A stretch of DNA of 64,000 nucleotides from Prevotella sp. (lineage in GTDB: Bacteria > Bacteroidota > Bacteroidia > Bacteroidales > Dysgonomonadaceae): assembly GCA_031285905.1 (NCBI GenBank), contig JAITVH010000048.1:83645-147644 (forward strand), read 5' to 3'. Both the position numbers and the translations under genes were made by a program. Under the pieces are notes generated by a model that was not told the DNA's origin, ran no database searches, and saw nothing but the letters and a program-made list of their open reading frames with translations. Positions 44,802-53,693 of the stretch are shown here, piece by piece; position 1 is the stretch's first letter, and the number at the start of each line of letters is the position of its first letter.

Positions 44802-44959
44802 TAAGAGGGTGTATCAAAAGTAATATTGTGCTAGTAAAGTATTACTCTCTTTGTCATTCTGAGTGTAACGAAGAATCCCGATTCTACAGAAAAGGAGATC
44901 CTTCCCTGCGGTCAGGATGACAAAGAGAAAGTAAAAAATACTTATGATACACCCTCTTA
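44802..44959. mobile_element. MITE-like element with 21-base terminal inverted repeats
   Basis: The ends 44802-44822 and 44939-44959 are reverse complements at 20 of 21 positions (GAGGGTGTATCA at the core). Inside is a second perfect inverted repeat, 44847-44857 with 44917-44927 (CTCTTTGTCAT). The stretch 44894-44926 occurs exactly, inverted, at 12709-12741. No reading frame is present, so this is a non-autonomous repeat. It sits exactly between the SusCD-type lipoprotein genes and the DUF4855 array and may form a strong RNA structure that separates expression levels. Confidence 0.75.
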
Positions 44960-45006
44960 TTCTCTCAAAAAGTTAATAGTTTATAGATAATAAAAATCGG
45001 AATGTT

Positions 45007-46179
45007 ATGAAATTAATATATAGAAAACTGACAGGGATAAAATATTATATAGTATTGTTTTTATCAATACTTGCTGTTTCCACTTATTCCTGTTCTAGCG
45101 GAGATGATGATATTGTTCCTCCGCCGGATGATGACGATGAACTGCCAAAAGTGGAAGTCAATATTCCTTCTGCCAAAGGAATTACTGATCTGGCATTGAT
45201 TTACCATACTTATGTTTCTCGTCCGAAATGGACATCGGGACAAATAAAGCATTATATATTCAGGGAAAATAATAATAAAATAGAGTGGCTGTTTGATGGT
45301 TTTCTGTTTCTTGAGATATATGCAAAAGTTAACGGGACAGAATATGATTATGGTATCCCTACTTATGGCAGGGGTTCTCCGACAAAAAGCGTGTGGGAAT
45401 ACCTGCTTAGCGAGACATTTGCCGATAAGCGCGGGCCTAATGCTTTAGAGATTGTGCTGGATAGCTTAGCTCAAAAAGAACATATACCTCCATATAAGAG
45501 ACAGGTCGTATTTGGTATCCCGAATCCTCACTATGGACAAAAAGACTGGGGACTCTTGAATGGTAAAGCCTTGAACTTTAATAAACCCGAAGACCGCTTG
45601 ACTGCTGCCTGCTGGTATGTAGACAGGGTGTTGGAAGAATGGAAAAAACGAGATTACAAACACCTTGATTTCGCAGGGTTTTATTGGCTACACGAAACGA
45701 TAGACGGGGCACCAAATAATGATGAAGATCTTATAAAAGCAGTAGCTGAATATTTGAAAACGAAGAATACAGATTTATGCTGGATACCGTATTATGGAGC
45801 AGCAGGAGCTAACAGATGGGGCGATTTTGGTTTCAATATAGCTTATCAGCAGCCTAATTACTTTTTTGACACAAATAGCCCGATAACTATCCTTACAGGT
45901 GCATTGGATTATGCCAAAAGATACAACCTGGCGTTGGAAATGGAATTTGACGATAGAGTAAGCCAGCCTGCATATATGGAGCGTTATTATACCTATATCG
46001 ATGAATTTGAAAAAGCCGGGGTATGGAACGAGAAGCCTGTTGCATATTACGATGGTGGCGGTGCATGGTATAGGATGTCTATCAGCAAAATCAGTACAAT
46101 GAAAGAAATGCATAAGGCATTGAGTGATATTCTGGTAAAAAGAAACAGAAAATTCTCTACAATCATAGATAAGAAATAA
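45007..46179 (+). CDS. DUF4855-like putative glycosidase lipoprotein, copy 1
   Basis: This 390-residue lipoprotein (lipobox AVSTYSC, then an Asp/Pro-rich linker) has the DUF4855-like catalytic-looking body: ITDLALIYHTYVSRPKW, IEWLFDGFLFLEIY, VVFGIPNPHYGQKDWG, AGFYWLHETIDG and ALEMEFDDRV. All four copies in this window conserve a glutamate in GFYWxxE and glutamates in LxxEFD, which are candidates for acid/base and nucleophile in a TIM-barrel glycosidase. The enzymatic role is inferred; the family is not characterised to my knowledge. It lies 13 bases before copy 2. Confidence 0.75.
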   Translation: MKLIYRKLTGIKYYIVLFLSILAVSTYSCSSGDDDIVPPPDDDDELPKVEVNIPSAKGITDLALIYHTYVSRPKWTSGQIKHYIFRENNNKIEWLFDGFLFLEIYAKVNGTEYDYGIPTYGRGSPTKSVWEYLLSETFADKRGPNALEIVLDSLAQKEHIPPYKRQVVFGIPNPHYGQKDWGLLNGKALNFNKPEDRLTAACWYVDRVLEEWKKRDYKHLDFAGFYWLHETIDGAPNNDEDLIKAVAEYLKTKNTDLCWIPYYGAAGANRWGDFGFNIAYQQPNYFFDTNSPITILTGALDYAKRYNLALEMEFDDRVSQPAYMERYYTYIDEFEKAGVWNEKPVAYYDGGGAWYRMSISKISTMKEMHKALSDILVKRNRKFSTIIDKK

Positions 46180-46191
46180 AAGCGTTAAAAA

Positions 46192-47301
46192 ATGAAGAAA
46201 TATTACATACTATCCATCGTTTCCTTTGCTTTATTTTTATTGATATTAGGGTCTTGCAAGAACTCTAAACCAGTTGTTTATAATGTTCCTGATACAAAAA
46301 GTATTACCGATCTGGCTCTTATATACCACACCAACGTAAACCGTCCCAGATGGACTCCTGATGAAATGAAGTATTATCTGTACAGGGATAATGATGGTAG
46401 GGCAGAGTGGTTGTTTGATGGGTTTCTCTTTTTGGAGATATATGCAGAAAAAAACGGAATCAAATACGACTATGGCATAGCAAATAATGACAGGATTGCA
46501 CCTGATAAGCAGATATGGGAGTATCTCTTATCAGAGACTTTTGATGTACAACGAGGGCCCAATGCCTTAGAAATACTATTGGATAGCCTGGCGAATAAGG
46601 GGCAAATACCTCCATATAAGAGACAGGTGATGTTTAGTATTCCCAATCCGCAATATGGGCAGACTAATTGGGGAGAAATTGGTGGTAAAAAGCTTGATTT
46701 CAATAAACCGGAAGACAGGTTTGAAGCAGCCTGCTGGTATGTAGACCGGATATTGGAAGAGTGGGAAAAGCAGAATTATAACTATTTGGGCTTCGGTGGT
46801 TTTTACTGGTTGCATGAGACTATTGATGGAGAACCAAACAATGATGGCGATTTAATAAAAAAAGTTTCAGACTACCTCAAAACAAAAAACATGGATTTGT
46901 GCTGGATTCCTTATAACTGGGCTGAGGGTGTGGAAAGTTGGAAAGACTTCGGATTCACAGTCACTTACCAGCAACCCAATTACTTTTTCGATAAGAAATC
47001 CGAATTGTGGATACTGGAGAGAGCTATCAATTTTGCGAAAGAACAGGATTTAGGATTGGAAATAGAATTTGATGGGCGGGTATTGGAAGACTCTGATTAT
47101 ATGAAACGATATTATACTTATATCGAAGAGTTTGAGAAAGGTGGGATATGGGATAACAAACCCGTGGCTTACTATGAAGGTGGAGATGGATGGCTGAAGA
47201 TGGGCAGAAGCAAAGACCCCGAAGTGCAAAAAGCATACAACGTCTTAGCTGATATAATAATTAAAAGACAAGGCAAATTTTCTAAGATAATAGAGAAATA
47301 A
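46192..47301 (+). CDS. DUF4855-like putative glycosidase lipoprotein, copy 2
   Basis: This 369-residue lipoprotein (lipobox LLILGSC near residue 22) shares the whole body with copy 1: ITDLALIYHTNVNRPRW, EWLFDGFLFLEIY, FSIPNPQYGQTNWG, GGFYWLHETIDG and LEIEFDGRV. Identity is high enough to indicate tandem duplication. It starts 13 bases after copy 1 and is followed 18 bases later by copy 3, so the three form one transcription unit. Confidence 0.75.
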   Translation: MKKYYILSIVSFALFLLILGSCKNSKPVVYNVPDTKSITDLALIYHTNVNRPRWTPDEMKYYLYRDNDGRAEWLFDGFLFLEIYAEKNGIKYDYGIANNDRIAPDKQIWEYLLSETFDVQRGPNALEILLDSLANKGQIPPYKRQVMFSIPNPQYGQTNWGEIGGKKLDFNKPEDRFEAACWYVDRILEEWEKQNYNYLGFGGFYWLHETIDGEPNNDGDLIKKVSDYLKTKNMDLCWIPYNWAEGVESWKDFGFTVTYQQPNYFFDKKSELWILERAINFAKEQDLGLEIEFDGRVLEDSDYMKRYYTYIEEFEKGGIWDNKPVAYYEGGDGWLKMGRSKDPEVQKAYNVLADIIIKRQGKFSKIIEK

Positions 47302-47319
47302 TATAACGTAAAAAGTTTG

Positions 47320-48425
47320 ATGAAAACTAAATTATTTTTGACTTTAACAATCATAATATTTTTGCCGTTTATTCTATTTTGTTCTTCAACGAATGGTGAT
47401 AAATCACCTCATGGAGAAATAGAAGAACCGGAAAAACCTGTCATCGAAATTCCTTCGGCTAAAGAATCTGTAGATATTGTCTTATTATATCATGGAGATA
47501 AGTCACGCTTGGAATGGAATCCTGACCAGATAGAGCATTATGTATATCGAAAGAACGAAGATAAAGTAGATTGGCTGTTTGACGGCTTTCTTTTTGTCGA
47601 GTTTCATATGGATATTAATGGTACGGATTTCGACTTCGAAGTAGATCATAATCACAGGACTTCGGCAAAGAAAACAGAATGGGAATACCTCCTGAACAAG
47701 ACTTTTGCTGAAGGCCATGGTCCGGACGCTTTGGAAAAAGTTCTGGATGATTTGGCAAAAAAAGGGATTACAATCCCGTAGCAAAGCGTAAAGACTGGGG
47801 CGTACTGAATGGTAAAGCGATGGATTTCAATAATATGGAAGATAGGGTAAGCGCGTTATACTGGTATATAGATCAGGTACTTAAAATATGGGAAGAAAAA
47901 AAATATAAGTATCTCGAATTAGAAGGATTTTACTGGACTCGCGAAGAAGTACACCTTGAAGACAATGACGATGAATTGATGAGACAGGTGAAAGAGAAAT
48001 TAGGCGACAAATACGAATACAGCTGGATACCCTATTATGGTTCAGCAGATGCACATGATTGGAAAGACTTCGGATTCGATATAGCCTATCAGCAGCCTAA
48101 TTATTTCTTTGAAATCAGTACCCCGATGGAGATTCTGACAGGAGCGATAGGTTACGCCGGACGCCACGATTTATCACTCGAGATGGAGTTCGACTCCAGA
48201 CTGATCACCCAGAAACCATTCAGGGATAAATATTATGAATATATAAAGGAATTCCGTAAAGATGGAGCATGGGATAATAAACGGATCACGTATTACGAAG
48301 GAGGTGACGGATGGTACAAGATGGCAATAAATGATATGCCGGAAGTGAAAGAGGCACATGAAACAATGGTGAAGATTTTGGTAGAAAGAAAGAAGAAACT
48401 ACCCGTTATCATTCAGAAAGAATAA
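47320..48425 (+). pseudogene. DUF4855-like putative glycosidase, copy 3, frameshifted
   Basis: The first part (47320-47781) encodes a lipoprotein signal (LPFILFC) and the N-terminal half up to LDDLAKKGI and a stop. The second half continues in another frame at about 47770 with NPVAKRKDWGVLNGKAMDF to GFYWTREEV and LEMEFDSR, ending at 48425. Compared with copies 1 and 2, about ten residues (the P-P-Y-K-R-Q-V segment) are missing at the junction, so a deletion of about 31 bases fits better than a sequencing slip. An ATG at 47820 could express the C-terminal half alone, without a signal peptide. I read it as inactivated. Confidence 0.8.
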
Positions 48426-48825
48426 TGTGTATCAAAGAATCGATGATTGATCGTTCTAACTGATTGAATAATAAACAAGTTTCATAACTTAAATTTGTTT
48501 AATATATATGTTATTTAACAAATAATTTATTTTGTAATTAGCTGAGAATATGTATTTCTTATATCTTTATAGGCAAATCAGATTGCCCTTACTGATATTG
48601 TGATAGTAAAATATGAAAAACACTGAACGACAGTGCACGTTTATTGAATTGAAAATGAGAAAGGATTATGCCTTTCAAACCACTATGTCTCAATTGTATT
48701 TGTATAAATACATATATAATCTGAGCGAGGTTGAAGATATTCCGGTCTTTAGCTTGTTTGTTATATCCAATTAAAATCAATTAAAAGATAAAATATAATT
48801 TAATGTATCTTATATTTAACATATC
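48426..48825. other. Gap after the DUF4855 array
   Basis: This 400-base AT-rich region separates the DUF4855 array from the oxidoreductase gene. It contains no clear terminator. TATCTTTAT near 48562 resembles a -7 element but lacks the G. One short open frame (48613-48774) is listed separately. Nothing else is recognised. Confidence 0.5.
48613..48774 (+). CDS. Possible 53-residue small protein, doubtful
   Basis: An ATG-to-TAA frame encodes MKNTERQCTFIELKMRK and then DYAFQTTMSQLYLYKYIYN, ending in FVISN. It has no recognised domain and no clear ribosome binding site. It could be the remains of a longer gene or chance. I list it because it is the only plausible frame in this gap. Confidence 0.2.
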   Translation: MKNTERQCTFIELKMRKDYAFQTTMSQLYLYKYIYNLSEVEDIPVFSLFVISN

Positions 48826-50097
48826 ATGGAAGAGAAAAACAAAATGAACAGGAGAAAATTTCTGAGAAGGTCTGTTATGGGAGCGGCTGCTCTTACAATA
48901 GTGCCTCGTCATGTGCTGGGTAATGGTTATCTGGCACCGAGTGACCAACTCACTAAGGGTATAATAGGCACGGGTTCTATGGGACGTGGACATGTCAATT
49001 ATGCAGGTACGCGCCTTGTGGCAGTGTGCGATGTGGATACAAAGCACCTCGAGATGGGAAAGGCTTTGGTAAATGAAACTATTGCAGCTTATGAAGATTT
49101 CCGCGATCTTATTATGGATAAGAATGTGGATATAGTACATATTGCGACTCCTCCACACTGGCATGGTATTATGTCGGTAGAGGCCGCGAAAGCAGGAAAG
49201 GATATCTGGTGCGAAAAACCGATGACACGCACAATAGGAGAGGGGAAAAGAGTAATGGAAGCCGTAAAGCAATACGGAAGTATGTTCCGGTTGAATACAT
49301 GGTTCCGTTTCGATGATAGTTTTTATGGATTAGGCACACCGGTCAGGCCATTGAAAAAATTGGTGCAAAGCGGGTTGCTGGGCTGGCCGTTAAAGGTTAC
49401 CATCAGTAAGCATACAGGCTTCGACTGGAAATTCTATTGGGTTGGGAAGGAATATCTTGAACCACAACCAGTGCCCAAAGAATTGAATTATGATATGTGG
49501 TTGGGCCCTGCCCCGTATAAACCATATAATGCGCATCGAGTGCATGCTAATTTCCGCGGCTATTGGGATTATGATGGCGGAGGATTAGGCGATATGGGGC
49601 AACATTATATAGACCCTGTACAATATTTCTTAGGAAAAGATAATACCAGCCCTGTAAAGGTGGAGGTAGATGCTCCGCAACAGCATCCTGAAGCTGTGGG
49701 CACATGGCGTTCGATCACTTATACATACGAAGATGGCTGCCAGATTGTGTTATGGGGAGGAGACTATGGTGATCCTAATACTCCTTATATCTCGGGGCCT
49801 AATGGTAATGTATATAAGAACTTTGTATGTGATATTCCAAACTGGGAAAAGAAACTGGCTGATTTTCCTGAACCTGAGCCTCAGGTGACCGACTTCATAG
49901 AAAGTGTGAAAACACGTAAGCCGTTTGCACTGAATGAACGGTATGGATTCCGTTCGGCTACAATAGTGAATATGGGATTGGCAGCGTTACGTTTGAACAG
50001 GACATTGAACTTCGATCCTGAAAAACTTGAGTTTATTAATGATGAAGCTGCAAACAGGTTGGTAGATCAACCAATGCGTTCACCTTGGAATATTTAA
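48826..50097 (+). CDS. Gfo/Idh/MocA family oxidoreductase with Tat-type signal
   Basis: This 423-residue NAD(P)-dependent oxidoreductase begins with MNRRKFLRRSVMGAAALT, a twin-arginine signal, so it is probably periplasmic with bound cofactor. The nucleotide site is GIIGTGSMGRGHVNYAG (about 44-60), followed by HIATPPHWHG and the family motif CEKPM near residue 130. Later, WDYDGGGLGDMGQHYIDPVQY contains the Asp and His expected at the active site. It likely oxidises a sugar or sugar derivative released by the neighbouring enzymes. The ATG at 48844 is an alternative start. The DUF1080 gene follows 20 bases later; exported Gfo/Idh and DUF1080 proteins frequently occur together in Bacteroidetes. 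Confidence 0.88.
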   Translation: MEEKNKMNRRKFLRRSVMGAAALTIVPRHVLGNGYLAPSDQLTKGIIGTGSMGRGHVNYAGTRLVAVCDVDTKHLEMGKALVNETIAAYEDFRDLIMDKNVDIVHIATPPHWHGIMSVEAAKAGKDIWCEKPMTRTIGEGKRVMEAVKQYGSMFRLNTWFRFDDSFYGLGTPVRPLKKLVQSGLLGWPLKVTISKHTGFDWKFYWVGKEYLEPQPVPKELNYDMWLGPAPYKPYNAHRVHANFRGYWDYDGGGLGDMGQHYIDPVQYFLGKDNTSPVKVEVDAPQQHPEAVGTWRSITYTYEDGCQIVLWGGDYGDPNTPYISGPNGNVYKNFVCDIPNWEKKLADFPEPEPQVTDFIESVKTRKPFALNERYGFRSATIVNMGLAALRLNRTLNFDPEKLEFINDEAANRLVDQPMRSPWNI

Positions 50098-50117
50098 TTT
50101 GAAAAATACAAAAGATC

Positions 50118-53100
50118 ATGAAAAAAATATATTCAATAATAAGTCTCTTGTTTTTTTGCACATTGGTTGTTTCTGCTCAGATAAACCGTACTGCAAAAAC
50201 CATTGTGGCCGATGTGATTGCTCAGATGCCCGCACAAAAAGGAGACCAGTATAATAAATACATGAAAGACCTTGCTTCGGCAGGAGAAGAAGGGGTTTTG
50301 CAACTAATACAGATGATGAATCCTCCCGGTAAGGGGAGTAATGCAAATATAGATTATGCATTGAGTGGATTATCTCATTATGTTTCGGCTGAAGGACAAG
50401 AGTCTTCCCGGGAAATTATAGCAAATGCTTATCTGAAGGCATTGGATCAGGTATCTGACAGAGAAATCAAAGCTTTTATTATAAGGCAATTGCAGATATG
50501 TGGAAAGGATGAAGCAGCAGGGAAATTGATATCTTGTTTGAATGATGAATCATTAAGCGGGCCGGCAGCACGAGCATTGGCTACCATCAATTCAAGGTTT
50601 AAAGGCCCTGTTATGTTAATGGCTGGAAAATTGGGATCTGCTGACGATAAAACTAAGGAAGCTATTGTGTCTGCTATTGCTGATATGCAGCTTGAAGGTA
50701 CAGAAGAAACATTGCTAAGTATGCTTTCTGGTGTTAATGATGAAAACCTGCAAAAAACGATGTTGTACGCTTTAAGCCGTGTAGGCTCTAAGGAGTCTCT
50801 AAAACCACTGGCAGCCGCTGCTGAAAAAGTGAATTTTGCTATGGAGAAAACAGGTGCTACCGAAGCCTATATTGCGCTTATCAAACGTATATTAGCTCAG
50901 GGTGGGACTAAAGACGCGGAAAAAGCCGCAACAGATCTGATGAAGAAGGCGGAGAAGGCCGGTCAGGTACAGGTGCGTGGAGCTGCCTTGGAAATTCAGA
51001 TGGCGGCAAAACCTGCTGATGTATCGAAACTATTGCAAAAAGCATTGAAAGATAAGAATATACAGTATCGCAATGCCGGTCTGATGTTTGCATCGGATTA
51101 TGCTGATTCGAAGATGGCAAGTGATATGCTTAAAGCTCTCAAAGGCGCTGATCCGGAAGTGAAAGCAGATATTCTTAACTGGTTTATCCGACAGAGTGAA
51201 AATCCATCGATGCGCGAAGCGTTGGGCTTCTCAGGAACTGATACTTTCATTAAACAATTGGCGGATGAAAATATTCAGGTAAAGGAAGCTGCAGCAGAAC
51301 TTTTGGCAAAACTGGCGAGCGTAAGGTCGGTAGAAGCCCTTGCCATAATGCTGAATAGCCGTAATGCAGATGAAGTAACGATGGCTAAGAATGCATTATT
51401 ATATACCAAAGGCGATATAGCCACCACTATTGCCCCTATTATCAGTAGTAGGATGGTAACCGATGCGGGTCGGATTGCCGGTCTGGAGTTATTAGGTAAC
51501 CGCAAGGCCTCTTCGCATCTGAATATTGTATTGGAGCAAATCAATTCGGGATCGACCGATGTGAAGAATGTAGCGTATTCAGTACTCAAAGATGTTGTAT
51601 CATCCAAAGACTTACCAACGTTATACACTTTATTGGAAAATGCTCAGGCCGATGCTGCTCCGTCTGTTCAACAAGCGATAATCGTAGCATTGAAAGATAC
51701 TCCAAAAGAAAAGCAATTAGCGGTAATATCTTCCCAGATTGATAAATCGAAAAAACAATACTTATATTATCCTGTATTGGCAACCACAGGCTCGACTAAG
51801 GCTCTCGACCTGATTGTCGATAAGTTCAAGAAAGAGAGTGGAAATGGCAAAGATGCGGCATTCCAAGCTCTTATAGACTGGAAAGGAAAAGAGGTGATGG
51901 ATGAGCTTTATAGTATTTGTAAAGACAATACGGCATCTTCATATTTCGACCGCGCACTCAACAGGTATATTCAATTGGCATCAAGCTCTCAATTCACAGG
52001 TGAGAACAGAAGGTTATTCCTGACCAATGCGATGGATGTAGCGAAAACAGATGCCCAGAAAAACGAGATATTGAAGCAAATAGGACAGACCGGTTCGTAC
52101 CTGGGAATGTTGCTGGCCGGAGAATATCTGGATCAGAAAGCTGTGCAGCAATCTGCCGCCAATGCTGTAATGAATATAGCTCTGAATAACAAGAACTATA
52201 CAGGTAAGAATGTGGAGCAACTATTGCAAAAGGTAATGGAAGTTCTTGACAATCCGGATGCAGGTTACCAAAAAGAAAGCATCCGTAAACATTTAAGCGA
52301 GATGCCTAAAGAAGAAGGGTTTGCAGCTATATTCAATGGTAAAGATTTATCCGGATGGAAAGGCTTGGTTGAGAATCCGATTTCGCGTGCTGCGATGAAA
52401 CCTGCTGATCTTGCCAAAAAGCAACAAACTGCTGATGAGCTGGCTAAAAAACATTGGTCGGTTAAAGATGGTATTTTAGTTTTTGACGGTGGTCATGGTG
52501 ACAATCTGTGTACAGATAAACTATATGGTGATTTCGAGATGTATGTGGACTGGAATCTCGATCCGGCCGGCCCTGAGGCAGATGCCGGTATTTACCTGCG
52601 CGGTACGCCACAAGTACAAATTTGGGATACGGCACGTGTAAATGTAGGTGCTCAGGTAGGCTCGGGCGGACTGTACAATAATCAGTCTAACCCGTCTAAG
52701 CCTCTTAAAGTTGCCGATAATAGACTGGGTGAATGGAATACATTCTATATTAAGATGGTAGGTGACCGCGTGACTGTTATGCTGAATGGGGAACTGGTAG
52801 TGGATAATATAATATTAGAAAACTACTGGAAGCGTTCATTGCCTATTCCGGCAGTGGAACAGATAGAATTGCAGGCACATGGAAGCATTGTTTATTATCG
52901 CAATATATATGTAAAGGAGCTGGAACGCGCTAAACCATTTGAATTGTCAGCTCAAGAAAAGAAAGACGGTTATCAGATATTGTTTGACGGAACGAATATG
53001 AATGAATGGACAGGAAATACAGTGGATTATGCTATCGAAGACGGATGTATTTCATTGAATCCGAAAGGCGGACATGGTGGCAACCTGTATACAAAGAAAG

Positions 53101-53543
53101 AGTTTGCAAACTTTATTTACCGTTTCGAATTCCAGTTGACTCCTGCTGCTAACAATGGATTAGGTATCCGTACACCGATGGAAGGAGATGCTGCTTACGT
53201 GGGCATGGAACTACAGATTTTGGACAACGAAGCTCCTGTATATAGTGAACTGATGCCTTATCAGTATCATGGTTCGGTATATGGGATCATCCCTTCTAAA
53301 AGGGGATACCTGAAACCTACAGGTGAATGGAATTATCAGGAAGTGATAGCTGACGGCGATAATATCAAGATTACTCTGAATGGAACAGTTATCCTTGATG
53401 GAAATATCCGTGAAGCGACCAAGAACGGTACACCTGACAAGCAAAACCATCCCGGCCTGTTCAATAAGAAAGGCCATATAGGGTTCCTTGGACATGGTTC
53501 GCCTGTTAAGTTTAAGAATATACGAATCAAAGAACTGAAATAA
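50118..53543 (+). CDS. HEAT-repeat protein with two C-terminal DUF1080 domains
   Basis: This 1141-residue exported protein has a signal peptide (SLLFFCTLVVSAQ). Residues about 30-720 are HEAT-like helical repeats (units such as ALATINSRFKGPVMLMAGKL, AKNALLYTKGDIATTIAPII). Two DUF1080 jelly-roll domains follow, at about 731-935 (FAAIFNGKDLSGWKG) and 950-1141 (YQILFDGTNMNEWTG). DUF1080 proteins include 3-keto-disaccharide hydrolases, which act on sugars previously oxidised at C3, as an exported Gfo/Idh oxidoreductase could do. The pairing with the gene 20 bases upstream suits this route. Assignment of activity to either domain is inference. Confidence 0.85.
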   Translation: MKKIYSIISLLFFCTLVVSAQINRTAKTIVADVIAQMPAQKGDQYNKYMKDLASAGEEGVLQLIQMMNPPGKGSNANIDYALSGLSHYVSAEGQESSREIIANAYLKALDQVSDREIKAFIIRQLQICGKDEAAGKLISCLNDESLSGPAARALATINSRFKGPVMLMAGKLGSADDKTKEAIVSAIADMQLEGTEETLLSMLSGVNDENLQKTMLYALSRVGSKESLKPLAAAAEKVNFAMEKTGATEAYIALIKRILAQGGTKDAEKAATDLMKKAEKAGQVQVRGAALEIQMAAKPADVSKLLQKALKDKNIQYRNAGLMFASDYADSKMASDMLKALKGADPEVKADILNWFIRQSENPSMREALGFSGTDTFIKQLADENIQVKEAAAELLAKLASVRSVEALAIMLNSRNADEVTMAKNALLYTKGDIATTIAPIISSRMVTDAGRIAGLELLGNRKASSHLNIVLEQINSGSTDVKNVAYSVLKDVVSSKDLPTLYTLLENAQADAAPSVQQAIIVALKDTPKEKQLAVISSQIDKSKKQYLYYPVLATTGSTKALDLIVDKFKKESGNGKDAAFQALIDWKGKEVMDELYSICKDNTASSYFDRALNRYIQLASSSQFTGENRRLFLTNAMDVAKTDAQKNEILKQIGQTGSYLGMLLAGEYLDQKAVQQSAANAVMNIALNNKNYTGKNVEQLLQKVMEVLDNPDAGYQKESIRKHLSEMPKEEGFAAIFNGKDLSGWKGLVENPISRAAMKPADLAKKQQTADELAKKHWSVKDGILVFDGGHGDNLCTDKLYGDFEMYVDWNLDPAGPEADAGIYLRGTPQVQIWDTARVNVGAQVGSGGLYNNQSNPSKPLKVADNRLGEWNTFYIKMVGDRVTVMLNGELVVDNIILENYWKRSLPIPAVEQIELQAHGSIVYYRNIYVKELERAKPFELSAQEKKDGYQILFDGTNMNEWTGNTVDYAIEDGCISLNPKGGHGGNLYTKKEFANFIYRFEFQLTPAANNGLGIRTPMEGDAAYVGMELQILDNEAPVYSELMPYQYHGSVYGIIPSKRGYLKPTGEWNYQEVIADGDNIKITLNGTVILDGNIREATKNGTPDKQNHPGLFNKKGHIGFLGHGSPVKFKNIRIKELK

Positions 53544-53693
53544 AGTATAACTTTTTCAGATTTGTCATTGAAGTTTTATTTTATTCTCTATTTATAGTTG
53601 TATGCCTGTATTTTGCACAATAGAATCTTTTCTATTGTGCAAATCAGGCCTACATAAAGGAACGGTTTTTTAAGTTTAAAAAAGTAGTAAAAA

